The position numbers and the translations under genes are program-made. From positions 124,001 through 188,000 of the forward strand of contig DALZEF010000001.1 of assembly GCA_031979385.1 (NCBI GenBank): a stretch of 64,000 nucleotides of DNA. The letters run 5' to 3'. The DNA is from Timonella sp031979385. Lineage in GTDB: Bacteria > Actinomycetota > Actinomycetes > Actinomycetales > Cellulomonadaceae. Every line of letters begins with the position of its first letter. The stretch's first letter is position 1. Positions 51,879 to 60,192 of the stretch are shown piece after piece. The notes below the pieces were generated by a model. That model was not told the DNA's origin. It searched no databases and saw nothing but the letters and a program-made list of their open reading frames with translations.

Positions 51879-53554
51879 GTTCCCTCCGTTGCGATATCCA
51901 CAAGGTGTTGTGCCCACTGTTGAATCTCGGCGTGGAGCCGGTGGTTGAGTGTGTCATGGCCGATGACGGGGTCCTCTGTGGGACGCCCGATTGCGTAGAG
52001 CCCGCTTGTGGGGGTTCCGTCTGGACCGAGGCATTGGGCTTGCGGTGTGGTGATGATGCCGCGTTCGTGGTCGCGCACGCTCACGTATCCGCTGGTTGCA
52101 AGGATGTTCCAGAGCGGGTCGGGGATGGTGTTGGTGCGCTCGTCGCGCACCCCGGGTGGCTGTGTGATTGCGTTCAGTGCTTCTGGCGGGATTGGCGACG
52201 ATCCTGCCGCTTCCCAGCGCAACAGTCCCGTTTCGGTGAGGGCGAGGAGGCGTTCGACCGTGGTTTGGGGTGGACCGTAGGCCCAGCGTTCGGCGTTGCT
52301 GGCGGCGAGTCGGAAACTGTTCCATCCGGCTGCGTCTCGTGGGTGCCTGGCGAGGGAGTCGATGATGTTTCGGTATCCGAGGTTCCACACCCTGCCCCAG
52401 ATCCAGCGTTCGTCTGGGGTGACGTGGCCGAGGTTCATGAGCAGGTGCGAGCGCATTCGTTCTACTGCTGTTTCACCGGGTTCGAGGTGGTCTGGGGTGA
52501 GTAGGGTGCGTTCGAGTGCGGCCGTCCCCGTATCAATGTTGAGGAATCGTGCGGTGCTGTGCGCTGCTCGAACCAGGGTGTCCCACCAGTCGGCGCTGGG
52601 TTGCGGTTCAGCGCTGCTGACCACCATGAGGAGCTTGGCCGTGGCCTGCGTGATGTGGTCAATGAGCTCTTGGGACTGTTCGGGTGGCTTGGGCGACAGT
52701 GGCACGCCGGTGCGTGAGTGTAGCGTGATGGTGCGTGGTTCTCGGCCGCTCGGCACGTACCGCAACCGTTCGGGCTCACCGGACGTAAGGCCCTGCCTGC
52801 TCGGCATCAGCAGTGCTGCGGCATCGGCCACAGGAGCAGGATCAAAGTATCCACCGCGACCCAGAGTCAGTGTCATGACATAGTCGATCCCAGTCAACGC
52901 TGCACCCCGGATGTGCATGTCCTGACCGGTCAGCGCTTCATCCTGAGCCAGAGCGTGGTACTCGTTCACGAGCAGCGGGGCACGATGCCCAGTTGCCAGG
53001 AGCACTGCGTCGTAACCTCTTTCCTCGCCAAAGCCCGCACCCTGGACGGGTGAGGATGAGCTGGGAGGTGAGGGCTCGTCGGCAAGCAAAGACGGCGTTG
53101 AGCCGTCCCCAACGAGCCACCACCCCGCGGTGGTGCGCTGCACGTCGGTGACTGTGCGGCGAACCTGACGCACACGCAGGCGCGGCGAGTTGATCAGGCC
53201 CTCGCAGACGCGGCGCAGGTATTCGCCCATGAACCTGCGCGGCGGGAACACCTCGCGTGCCCGCGAATCGGGGTGGCCTTCCGCCCACTGCGCGTAACTG
53301 AGCGGGAAACTCGGGCCGGACAGGTCCACTATCCTGCTGGGGACGTTCATCAGGAGATACTCGGGAGTACGACGATCCCACACCGCACCCGGCCCCATCT
53401 CGTGCGGATCGAACACGTCCACGCTCATTCGCGGTTGCCTACAATCCGTCACCGCGCCGTGGTTATCCAGCGCACCCCTACTATCGAGCGCACGGTCGAG
53501 TTCCGTCAGAGCCGCGAGCGCCTTGGGTCCACCGCCAATGACGGCCAGCCTCAT
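51875..53554 (-). CDS. FAD/NAD(P)-binding protein of the metabolite operon
   Basis: 559 residues. It begins MRLAVIGGGPKALAALTEL, a Rossmann dinucleotide site of the FAD-NAD(P)-binding family related to ornithine/lysine monooxygenases. Further family-like blocks are NVPSRIVDLSGPSFPLSYAQW, ATGHRAPLLVNEYHA (second dinucleotide region) and GLYAIGRPTEDPVIGHDTLN at the end. It begins and ends in ATGA overlaps with its neighbours, so the three proteins are made together. It could oxidise or hydroxylate an amino-acid intermediate in place of the SbnB dehydrogenase of the staphyloferrin B pathway. That role is inference. Confidence 0.78.
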   Translation of the reverse strand: MRLAVIGGGPKALAALTELDRALDSRGALDNHGAVTDCRQPRMSVDVFDPHEMGPGAVWDRRTPEYLLMNVPSRIVDLSGPSFPLSYAQWAEGHPDSRAREVFPPRRFMGEYLRRVCEGLINSPRLRVRQVRRTVTDVQRTTAGWWLVGDGSTPSLLADEPSPPSSSSPVQGAGFGEERGYDAVLLATGHRAPLLVNEYHALAQDEALTGQDMHIRGAALTGIDYVMTLTLGRGGYFDPAPVADAAALLMPSRQGLTSGEPERLRYVPSGREPRTITLHSRTGVPLSPKPPEQSQELIDHITQATAKLLMVVSSAEPQPSADWWDTLVRAAHSTARFLNIDTGTAALERTLLTPDHLEPGETAVERMRSHLLMNLGHVTPDERWIWGRVWNLGYRNIIDSLARHPRDAAGWNSFRLAASNAERWAYGPPQTTVERLLALTETGLLRWEAAGSSPIPPEALNAITQPPGVRDERTNTIPDPLWNILATSGYVSVRDHERGIITTPQAQCLGPDGTPTSGLYAIGRPTEDPVIGHDTLNHRLHAEIQQWAQHLVDIATEGT

Positions 53555-54648
53555 GCAGGTACCCCTGGGCGAACGTACTCGGTGATGGGGATGAGGCTGT
53601 CTGGGAGCCTGCGTCCCTGCCCAGCAAGTTTGTGGAAGGGGTTGCACCTGATCAGGTCTATGTCCGTGTGTGGGTCGTAGTCGAGCGAGGTGCGCACCCA
53701 GTCGTCGTTGTACACGGTGGGCAGGTAGGGGGCTCCGCCGTCGTGGACGAGGAACGCCCACGTCTCGTTGGCTGCTTGTGTGCCCGAGGTAGCGAGGTGC
53801 GCACTAGCGCAGGCAAGTTCCGCACCGACCGCCGCCACAAGCGCTCCCGTCGAGGCTCCGGCCATGATCCCCTCGCGCCGGGCGAGCAGGCGCGCGCCAC
53901 GAACCATCTGGGCCTCGGGTATGCGATGGATGGCGTGCGGGTGAGCGTGCCGGGAAAGGTCGGTCTCGAACCCTGCACCGAGCCCGGGTAGGTATCGGTC
54001 GCCGGAGGTTCCACCAAACAGGGCCGATCCTGCCGAGTCAACGGCAATGACCTGCGTGTCCACGTTCAGTGCGCGGACCGCATTCAGGCAGCCAAGCAAT
54101 GTTCCCGTGGTGCTCGTGGCGACGAAGAGCTTGGTGGGAGCGGCGCCAAGCGCATCGCAGATCTCCGGGAAGGTCGAATCGGCGTGAGCCTTGGGGTTGC
54201 TGGGGTTCGCGTACTGGTTTGTCGTCACGGCGCCCGGTTCGCGCTCCAATAGTTCCTTGACCCGCTCCACTCGGGCGCGTAACCTGTTGCCGTCCGGTGG
54301 CGTTTTCACCAGGTCAACCTGCGCGCCGAAAGCCCGCATGGTATCCAGCGCGGCCTGATTCGCTCGCTCATCCACAACGGCAATGAACCGCAGATCGAGC
54401 AGGGCGCACTGGCGGGCAAGAGCCATCCCCAGGTTGCCCGAGGTGGATTCCACAACCGTGCCACCCGTGGCAAGACCGCCACTTTCGAGCAGTCCTTCCA
54501 ACAGCGAGGCAGCCGTGCGCTCCTTGGTGCTTCCAGTCAGTTGTAGGTTGTCGAGTTTGGCGTGGATACCAACCGGTTGTTCACCAAACAGTCGCTCAAG
54601 CCGGACAGTTGGGCTCGGAAAATACGTGGAGTGGACTGGGCGTTCCAT
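53551..54648 (-). CDS. Cysteine-synthase-like PLP enzyme (SbnA-like)
   Basis: 365 residues of the beta-substitution PLP family. The PLP Lys is in LTGSTKERTAASL, the substrate loop is ESTSGNLGMALA and the phosphate-binding loop is STTGTLLG. The tail of about 60 residues (VYNDDWVRTSLDYDPHTDIDL) extends beyond ordinary CysK and is like that of SbnA, which joins O-phosphoserine and glutamate in diaminopropionate biosynthesis. The ATG at 54648 follows AAGGAGG. First gene of the operon. A plain cysteine or cystathionine synthase is the alternative. Confidence 0.85.
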   Translation of the reverse strand: MERPVHSTYFPSPTVRLERLFGEQPVGIHAKLDNLQLTGSTKERTAASLLEGLLESGGLATGGTVVESTSGNLGMALARQCALLDLRFIAVVDERANQAALDTMRAFGAQVDLVKTPPDGNRLRARVERVKELLEREPGAVTTNQYANPSNPKAHADSTFPEICDALGAAPTKLFVATSTTGTLLGCLNAVRALNVDTQVIAVDSAGSALFGGTSGDRYLPGLGAGFETDLSRHAHPHAIHRIPEAQMVRGARLLARREGIMAGASTGALVAAVGAELACASAHLATSGTQAANETWAFLVHDGGAPYLPTVYNDDWVRTSLDYDPHTDIDLIRCNPFHKLAGQGRRLPDSLIPITEYVRPGVPA

Positions 54649-54857
54649 ACACCCTCCTTCGACGATGTTGAGGAACACTGATCGTGCCCCTCACTCAGCT
54701 AAGTGGACCCACTCCACCTTGGCATCACTGTGAGGGTTGCGCTCGTTCAAGAGCGTTTGCGCATGTCACACCGCTTCTGATGCGACCAAGATAAGCAGCC
54801 TCACTCAAGCGCACAGAGGTGTGGCATCGAACGCCCTACGCCCGTCCATATCCACAC

Positions 54858-55526
54858 CTAGAGTTTGTGGACATCCGCTAGGCCGTACTCAATTGCCTTG
54901 ACGAGCACCTGCACTCGATCACGCGCACCAAGTTTGTCGGCGATTGTGGTAAACCGAGACTTGATCGTCGATTCACTGACCTTCATTTTCTCGGATATCT
55001 CACGGTTGTTCATGCCGGTGCTGAGCAGTTGGATAATCTGAAGTTCCTTCTCGGTGAACCGCGCAACCATCTCCAGATCAGGGGCTGCCGTTTCAGGCCT
55101 CGACTCCTCTAGACCTCGGATGACATACCGCGTCACTTCAGGAGAGAGTACGGAACCACCACCCGCAACGGTTCGGATCGCAGCCTTGAGCGCGTCTGGG
55201 CTCGTGTCTTTAACCAGATAACCGGAGGCACCTGCCCGCAAGAAGTCCACCACGTACCGGTCAGTCTCGAATGACGTCAGGCCAAGAACGATGACATCGG
55301 GATACTGAGAACGTATCTCCGCTGTTGCGTTAACCCCGTTCATGCCCGGCATCTGCATGTCCATGAGCACCACGTCTGGGTGCAACGACGCCACCTGCCG
55401 AACAGCAGTCACCCCATCCGCCGCCTCACCAACGACCTCTAAGTTTGGGTCCACCAGCAGATAGTCTGCAAGGATCTCTCGGACCAACGTCTCGTCATCG
55501 ACCACCAAGATGCGAATCTTACCCAT
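54858..55526 (-). CDS. NarL-type response regulator 2
   Basis: 222 residues, paralogue of regulator 1 with about the same domain borders: receiver (VDDETL, VVLMDMQMPGMNGVNATAEI, YLVKDTS) and LuxR-type helix-turn-helix (FTEKELQIIQLLSTGMNNREISEKMKVSESTI). It overlaps the kinase 2 gene by 8 bp. It may control the three-gene metabolite operon next to it or peptide 2. Confidence 0.93.
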   Translation of the reverse strand: MGKIRILVVDDETLVREILADYLLVDPNLEVVGEAADGVTAVRQVASLHPDVVLMDMQMPGMNGVNATAEIRSQYPDVIVLGLTSFETDRYVVDFLRAGASGYLVKDTSPDALKAAIRTVAGGGSVLSPEVTRYVIRGLEESRPETAAPDLEMVARFTEKELQIIQLLSTGMNNREISEKMKVSESTIKSRFTTIADKLGARDRVQVLVKAIEYGLADVHKL

Positions 55527-56853
55527 GCGCTTCTCCCGGGTGTTTCATTCCTAGATCGTCCTGCACAAGACTGAATGATGACGTGCCACCGTCCAACCCA
55601 GCCAGTGGAAGCATGACCGTGGTTTTCCACAGAGTCCCGTCCTCGGAACCGGACGAGACCACACCACCAAAGACTTCAGCACGTGCCTTGATGGCCTCGA
55701 GTCCAGTTTGACTGGACATGATGGGCTCCGCCTCGGAGATGACGTTCTCCATGCTCATGACCACAAAGTCGGAATCCACTTTGAGGTTGAGCGACACACG
55801 TGAACCTGGGGCACCGTGTTTGAGGACGTTAGTGGCTAGTTCCCGTACGATCCGACGCAGTGTTTGTCTCTGGCTCATCGGGATCGTCTCGGCGTCACCG
55901 TCGATGTTCTTCTCCACGCTGAGGCTGGAACGCTGTAGCGCCTCGACGACATCGTTGAAGTCCTCAAGGAAGCCAACAGCCGTCGTGGTTTCGCCAGAGA
56001 CCTCCGGAGTGTCCAGCACTGGATCCCCCGCAGCAGACGTGACCGTACCGGAGTCATCATCCGTGGGCGGTTTCAACACGACGAGTAGGCTGCGCAAATC
56101 TTGAAGCGTCTGACTTGCTGTGGCACCGATGCTGTCGAAGATCTGCTGTTTCTTCTCTGGGTCGCTCAGCAGTGCAGCCCTGCGTGCCTGCATCGAAATG
56201 ATCGTGATGTCGTGAGCGACAATATCGTGCAGTTCGTAGGCGATCTGTTGGCGTTCTTCACGACGCACCCGCTCTTGGAGGTCTTTCAGGTCATCGATTT
56301 GCCGATCGCGTACCTTGATCCGGTCCCACAGGCGGTGCATGGCAAAACCTGCTGCCCCGACAGCCGCGAACCCCGGCAAAAAACCCGCATAAAACAGTGC
56401 GAACGAATCTTGTGGACCACGGCCCACAAGTATTGCCGTAACCATGAGGGCAGCGACAAAGAAGGCTATACCTTGACGTATCGGGAACAACGCACACACA
56501 AAGAACAACACCAACATCGTGGCGATGAACGTCCCAGCGAGCAGGTAGTTCGTAGGTCCAAGAAACACGACGATGCCCATGGATGCAAACCACACCACCG
56601 ACGCCGTCAAGGGTCCCACTAGCAAGCCGACTGCGGGTGCAAAAGGCACCAGGAAATCAAGCAGGCCAAGTGGTGTCGTCAGGATGGCATCGTCGCGTTG
56701 ACTGTCGCCGATAATCCCCAGAACGATCAGTATCGCCAATACGATGCGGACCGGCCTAGGCCAAGGCACCGGCCTGATGTTACGGGTCCAGCCAAACAGC
56801 CTCTGAGTGACAGTTGGGTGCGGAGCCTGGGCGCTAACGGGACCAAAAATCAT
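55519..56853 (-). CDS. NarL-family sensor histidine kinase 2, candidate peptide receptor
   Basis: About 444 residues from the ATG at 56853; the open frame reaches 57030, but that part overlaps the divergent peptide gene and does not align with kinase 1. There are about six membrane helices (25-195), a short coiled coil, and the His box IAYELHDIVAHDITIISMQARRAA, nearly identical to kinase 1. The ATPase domain ends MSSQTGLEAIKARAEVFGG, also shared. The input domain differs more than the kinase core, as expected if the two sense different peptides. Confidence 0.85.
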   Translation of the reverse strand: MIFGPVSAQAPHPTVTQRLFGWTRNIRPVPWPRPVRIVLAILIVLGIIGDSQRDDAILTTPLGLLDFLVPFAPAVGLLVGPLTASVVWFASMGIVVFLGPTNYLLAGTFIATMLVLFFVCALFPIRQGIAFFVAALMVTAILVGRGPQDSFALFYAGFLPGFAAVGAAGFAMHRLWDRIKVRDRQIDDLKDLQERVRREERQQIAYELHDIVAHDITIISMQARRAALLSDPEKKQQIFDSIGATASQTLQDLRSLLVVLKPPTDDDSGTVTSAAGDPVLDTPEVSGETTTAVGFLEDFNDVVEALQRSSLSVEKNIDGDAETIPMSQRQTLRRIVRELATNVLKHGAPGSRVSLNLKVDSDFVVMSMENVISEAEPIMSSQTGLEAIKARAEVFGGVVSSGSEDGTLWKTTVMLPLAGLDGGTSSFSLVQDDLGMKHPGEAHG

Positions 56854-56956
56854 CCCAGAGGATGACGCGGAAATGTACTTTTGTCTATGTTCCTTCTCCG
56901 AGTCTGCAGGCATCATGGACGAGTCACCCCACGGCAACCTACGGAGGAGCCTCATC

Positions 56957-57148
56957 TTGCTCAAGTCCATAGCCATCCTTGCTTTCAGTACCAGTTCTTT
57001 CGCAGGGCAGTTCGTCGTGGGCGAAGCCACCCCACAGCCATTATTGGAAACTCCATCGGGGGTCGAAGTCTCAAGTCAAGACGCATCAGCCACACCACAG
57101 TGGAGCCGGGAAAAACTCTGCAGACTCTTCCCGCTTCTTTGCAGTTAA
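56957..57148 (+). CDS. Short secreted peptide 2 (candidate signal for kinase 2)
   Basis: 63 residues from a TTG start placed by GGAGGAG seven bases upstream. A longer in-frame start lacks such a site and would put charged residues ahead of the signal peptide. The N-terminus LKSIAILAFSTSSFAGQF is signal-like. The tail WSREKLCRLFPLLCS has two Cys six residues apart near the end. The pieces SFAGQF and SFISGQY, and the Cys-ending tails, relate it to peptide 1. It is divergent from kinase 2. Confidence 0.6.
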   Translation: MLKSIAILAFSTSSFAGQFVVGEATPQPLLETPSGVEVSSQDASATPQWSREKLCRLFPLLCS

Positions 57149-57269
57149 CGCACTATGTAGCCAATTGCATCAAAGCCCCACAGCACAAACCCTCACTGCT
57201 TAATATCGGCAGTTTGACGCTCTTCTTAGTGTAGTGCTGCATCACAGTCACCCTGGGGCCGTTAGTCCA

Positions 57270-57287
57270 GGGGCACGGCGGTGCCCC
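57270..57287 (+). terminator. Short hairpin downstream of peptide 2
   Basis: GGGGCAC-GGCG-GTGCCCC, a 7-bp perfect stem followed by CCTTCCT, 121 bp after the peptide 2 stop. Confidence 0.45.
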
Positions 57288-57295
57288 CTTCCTAG

Positions 57296-57349
57296 GCGAG
57301 CAGGCTGAGTCGAAAGACGGGAAACTCGACTCAGCCGGCTCGTCGCCAA
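57296..57349 (-). terminator. Hairpin after the ABC-F gene, carrying the dispersed motif
   Basis: GGCTGAGTCG (57303-57312) pairs with CGACTCAGCC (about 57327-57336), and the outer GGCGAG and CTCGTCGCC extend it. CTCGTCGCCAA is at 57339-57349, 14 bp beyond the ABC-F stop on the minus strand. Confidence 0.6.
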
Positions 57350-57362
57350 GAGAACAAACGCA

Positions 57363-58988
57363 CTAGAGCTGGTCACCCGCCAAGACCGCCAGAGCATCGC
57401 CCTCAAGCGAGAGCACCGTGCCGATGCCAAGCCGTCGCAGGAAGTCGTAATCGTGGCTGACCACGAGGAGCGCACCGCGATACTCGCGCAGTGCATCAAC
57501 CACTTGGTCCACGGTGGCGATATCCAGATTGTTAGTGGGCTCGTCGAGGATCAGCAGTTGCGCCACTGGCTCGGCAAACAGCAGTTTCGCAAGCGAAACC
57601 CGGAAACGTTCGCCGCCAGACAAACTCGAGACTGGACGGTTCACGGACTCCCCCCGCAGGAGCAACCGCGCAAGCTGGTTGCGAATCTCCCCAACCGTCA
57701 TGCTGGGCGCAACGGGGACGATATTCTCAATCGCGCTGCGGGATTCATCAAGATCGTCCAGGCGTTGCGGCAGATATCCGAACCGATCCGTGAGCAGGGT
57801 ACCATGTGCACCGCCAGGCATCGGGTCCGCTCCCGTCACCAAGTGTTCGAGTAGCGTCGATTTTCCGCAGCCATTCGGGCCCACGAGCGCCACGCGCTCA
57901 GGCCCCTGCAGATAGAAGGTCCGGTCGCCATAGACGATCTCGGCGTGCCGCCGCGAACGCGGCACATCCGGATCGGGCAAGATCAGATGGACGGCCTCGT
58001 CGTCCTTGATCCGTGACTCGGCCGCATCCAGCGCCGCTCGCGCTGAACTCACCCGAGAATCAGCGAGATTCCGGGCCGCACCAGCGCTCACCTCTGCCTT
58101 ACGCTTGAGCCCACCCGCGATGATCGGTGGCATGGAGGCTGCTGCCTTACGTCCCTGCGCGGCCCGGCGGGCAATCTTGGTCTCCGCCTCGATGCGCTGC
58201 TTCTTCTCCAACCTGAGCGCGCTCTTCGCACTGGTCACGGCCTGTTCCGCAGCCTGCTGTTGGGTTGTTTGATAGGTTTCCCACTCGCTGTACGTCCCAC
58301 CGAACGTGGTCATCTCTGCGGCGTACAGTTCCGCTGTCGCGTCCATCCGGTCGAGCAGTTCGCGGTCGTGGCTTACCACGACCAGCGCGCCAGGCCACGT
58401 GTCGACGAGCCGGGCCAGTTGGTCCCTCGTCCTGCGGTCGAGGTTATTGGTTGGCTCGTCCAGGAGCGTGATCGGTGCTTTGCGTAGGCGCAGCCCTGTG
58501 ATTGCCACGAGCATCGCCTCGCCGCCGGAGAGTTGCTGGACGTTACGTGTGAGATCGTTCGCGTTGAATCCGAGTTCTCGCAGTTGCTCCTCTGCTTGGT
58601 TTTCAATGTCCCAATCATCGCCGATGATGTCGAAATTGCTCTCTGCAACATCCCCGTTTTCAATGGCGTGCAGGGCCGTGAGCTTGTCCCTGATGCCAAG
58701 CAGGTCAGCAATGTTTGTTGTGGTGTCGAGCGTGAGGGTTTGACTAAGGTACGCAACATCACCCGAGCGTTCAATGGTTCCACGTGTTGGAGTGAGTTGA
58801 CCCGCGATCAGGCGCAGCAGCGTGGACTTACCCGTGCCATTGCGTCCTACCAAGCCTGTCTTGCCTGCACCGAAGGTGCCCGAGATTCCATCGAGCGCTA
58901 CCGACCCGTCCGGCCACTCGAACGTGACGTTGTGGAGAGTGACTGCGGCGTGCTTGGACTGTGGTGCGGGGTTTGTGAATGACGGCAT
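57363..58988 (-). CDS. ABC-F family ATPase (ribosome-acting)
   Basis: 541 residues with two ABC domains and no membrane helices. First domain: Walker A VGRNGTGKST, signature QLSGGEAML, Walker B ITLLDEP. Second: VGPNGCGKST, LSGGERFRV, LLILDEP. The linker between them (about 205-300; YSEWETYQTTQQQAAEQ, then KKQRIEAETKIARRAAQG) is the ribosome-contacting arm of ABC-F proteins. These act on the ribosome, either as translation factors or by displacing antibiotics. The ATG follows GGAGG. A long inverted repeat lies upstream. Confidence 0.93.
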   Translation of the reverse strand: MPSFTNPAPQSKHAAVTLHNVTFEWPDGSVALDGISGTFGAGKTGLVGRNGTGKSTLLRLIAGQLTPTRGTIERSGDVAYLSQTLTLDTTTNIADLLGIRDKLTALHAIENGDVAESNFDIIGDDWDIENQAEEQLRELGFNANDLTRNVQQLSGGEAMLVAITGLRLRKAPITLLDEPTNNLDRRTRDQLARLVDTWPGALVVVSHDRELLDRMDATAELYAAEMTTFGGTYSEWETYQTTQQQAAEQAVTSAKSALRLEKKQRIEAETKIARRAAQGRKAAASMPPIIAGGLKRKAEVSAGAARNLADSRVSSARAALDAAESRIKDDEAVHLILPDPDVPRSRRHAEIVYGDRTFYLQGPERVALVGPNGCGKSTLLEHLVTGADPMPGGAHGTLLTDRFGYLPQRLDDLDESRSAIENIVPVAPSMTVGEIRNQLARLLLRGESVNRPVSSLSGGERFRVSLAKLLFAEPVAQLLILDEPTNNLDIATVDQVVDALREYRGALLVVSHDYDFLRRLGIGTVLSLEGDALAVLAGDQL

Positions 58989-59165
58989 CTGCGCCTCCGG
59001 TTGATTGTGCCGTGGGTATGCTGGCTGGCCCGCGCACGATGCTTTCGCATTCCGGTGTATTGTGCTGCACGGGTTGGATCAATCAACGGGTTGTCACATG
59101 TCTCCATGCTAGGCAGGGCCTGTATGAAGGGGGCAAGTTATTTTCCGCCTCCCTCTTTCCACCGG

Positions 59166-59228
59166 TCTGTGGGTTTTCTCGTCAATCTGTGCACAACAGA
59201 GGCACAGGTTGACGAGAAAACCCACAGA
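59166..59228. repeat. 27-bp inverted repeat upstream of the ABC-F gene
   Basis: Arms 59166-59192 and 59202-59228 match at 26 of 27 positions with a 9-nt loop; the outer part reads TCTGTGGGTTTTCTCGTCAA. It is 180-240 nt upstream of the ABC-F start and 48 bp after the stop of the next gene on minus. It could terminate that gene or act as an attenuator for the ABC-F gene. No U-tract follows on either strand. Confidence 0.75.
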
Positions 59229-59275
59229 TCGATGCGGCCACTCTGGCAGCATCCTTTGAATACGCGTGGGAAGCA

Positions 59276-59947
59276 TCAGTCTTGGGTGGTAGATTCCAAC
59301 TCCTCGGCAGCCTGAGCTTCTTCTGCCAGGAAGGCCTCGTACTGCTGGTGCACCCAGTCCCGCAGGGCGTCGCGTTCTGCACGGGTTGATTCATTCAACG
59401 CACGCTCCCGATACGCGAGCGTAGTGTTATCTCCTGTGACTTCGAAAGATCCGGTCGCAACCGAAACCTCTACCTCAAGGTCCGTCAGCGGCCTATAGTC
59501 ATTGTCGCCTTCTGAGAGTGAAGCACCGCGAAAGACGATGGCGGTCCGGGCTGGTTCACCTCGACGAAACGTCTGCGCCCCTAAGTAACCAATTTCAGAC
59601 CCACCCGAGGACTCAGGCTTGAACGTCGCATGGATTTCCCCGTCGCCAAGGTAGTGCACGGTGGCATAGACCAGGTAGTCGTTGCCTTTTCGTTCGACAT
59701 AGAACCCATCGGTTTCGATCTCTGGGGACAGCCTTGAAATGAGCCGGGCCGTCTCTTGCGACTTAATAGAGTCATATTCGGCAGTGCTGCACTGCCCCAT
59801 CATCGTCAACACGACCACCGCGAGAATCACACAGAGCAACACGGTATGTAGGCGCCCACTTGGCGCAGGAGGTGGCGGAAACGAAGCGTTGTACTGTTGC
59901 GTAAAGTCGATACTGGGCTGTTGATCTGGCGTTTTGTCGGATTCCAT
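59276..59947 (-). CDS. Single-pass membrane protein of unknown function
   Basis: About 223 residues. A Pro-rich cytoplasmic part (SFPPPPAPSG) and one membrane helix (VLLCVILAVVVLTMMG) lead to an extracytoplasmic domain of beta-strands (GFYVERKGNDYLVYATVHYLG) and a C-terminal acidic helix (EAFLAEEAQAAEELE). The start could be any of several Met codons (59947-59971). Family not recognised. It resembles in layout the protein at 62453-63127. Confidence 0.65.
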   Translation of the reverse strand: MESDKTPDQQPSIDFTQQYNASFPPPPAPSGRLHTVLLCVILAVVVLTMMGQCSTAEYDSIKSQETARLISRLSPEIETDGFYVERKGNDYLVYATVHYLGDGEIHATFKPESSGGSEIGYLGAQTFRRGEPARTAIVFRGASLSEGDNDYRPLTDLEVEVSVATGSFEVTGDNTTLAYRERALNESTRAERDALRDWVHQQYEAFLAEEAQAAEELESTTQD

Positions 59948-60092
59948 ATGCATCATGCTAACTGCGAGCACACTTGCATCGCCTCATACTTTCGGATGCG
60001 ATCTTCCTGTCACCCAACAACTTTGGTATCGCCTTGAACATCCCGTTGCATCCCGACGGATAGGACGTAAGGCTCAACTTCCCCCACCCTTG

Positions 60093-60107
60093 TTGACGGA
60101 GTGTCAA
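60093..60107. promoter_or_regulatory. Possible TetR operator
   Basis: TTGAC-ggagt-GTCAA, perfect 5-bp arms, 86 bp before the TetR ATG and in the divergent promoter region. Position and symmetry fit a TetR-protein site. Confidence 0.45.
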
Positions 60108-60192
60108 TAACGGATCTACTGTGAAGGAACTGATGAGAGAACCCGCAAAACCGGTCAGCTCGTCGGAAATAGAACCACCCAAAGAGGAAGCC

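Noticed and set aside
50244..54648. Calling the three-gene operon a siderophore cluster
   Set aside because: No siderophore synthetase (IucA/IucC type or NRPS), exporter or iron-uptake gene accompanies it.
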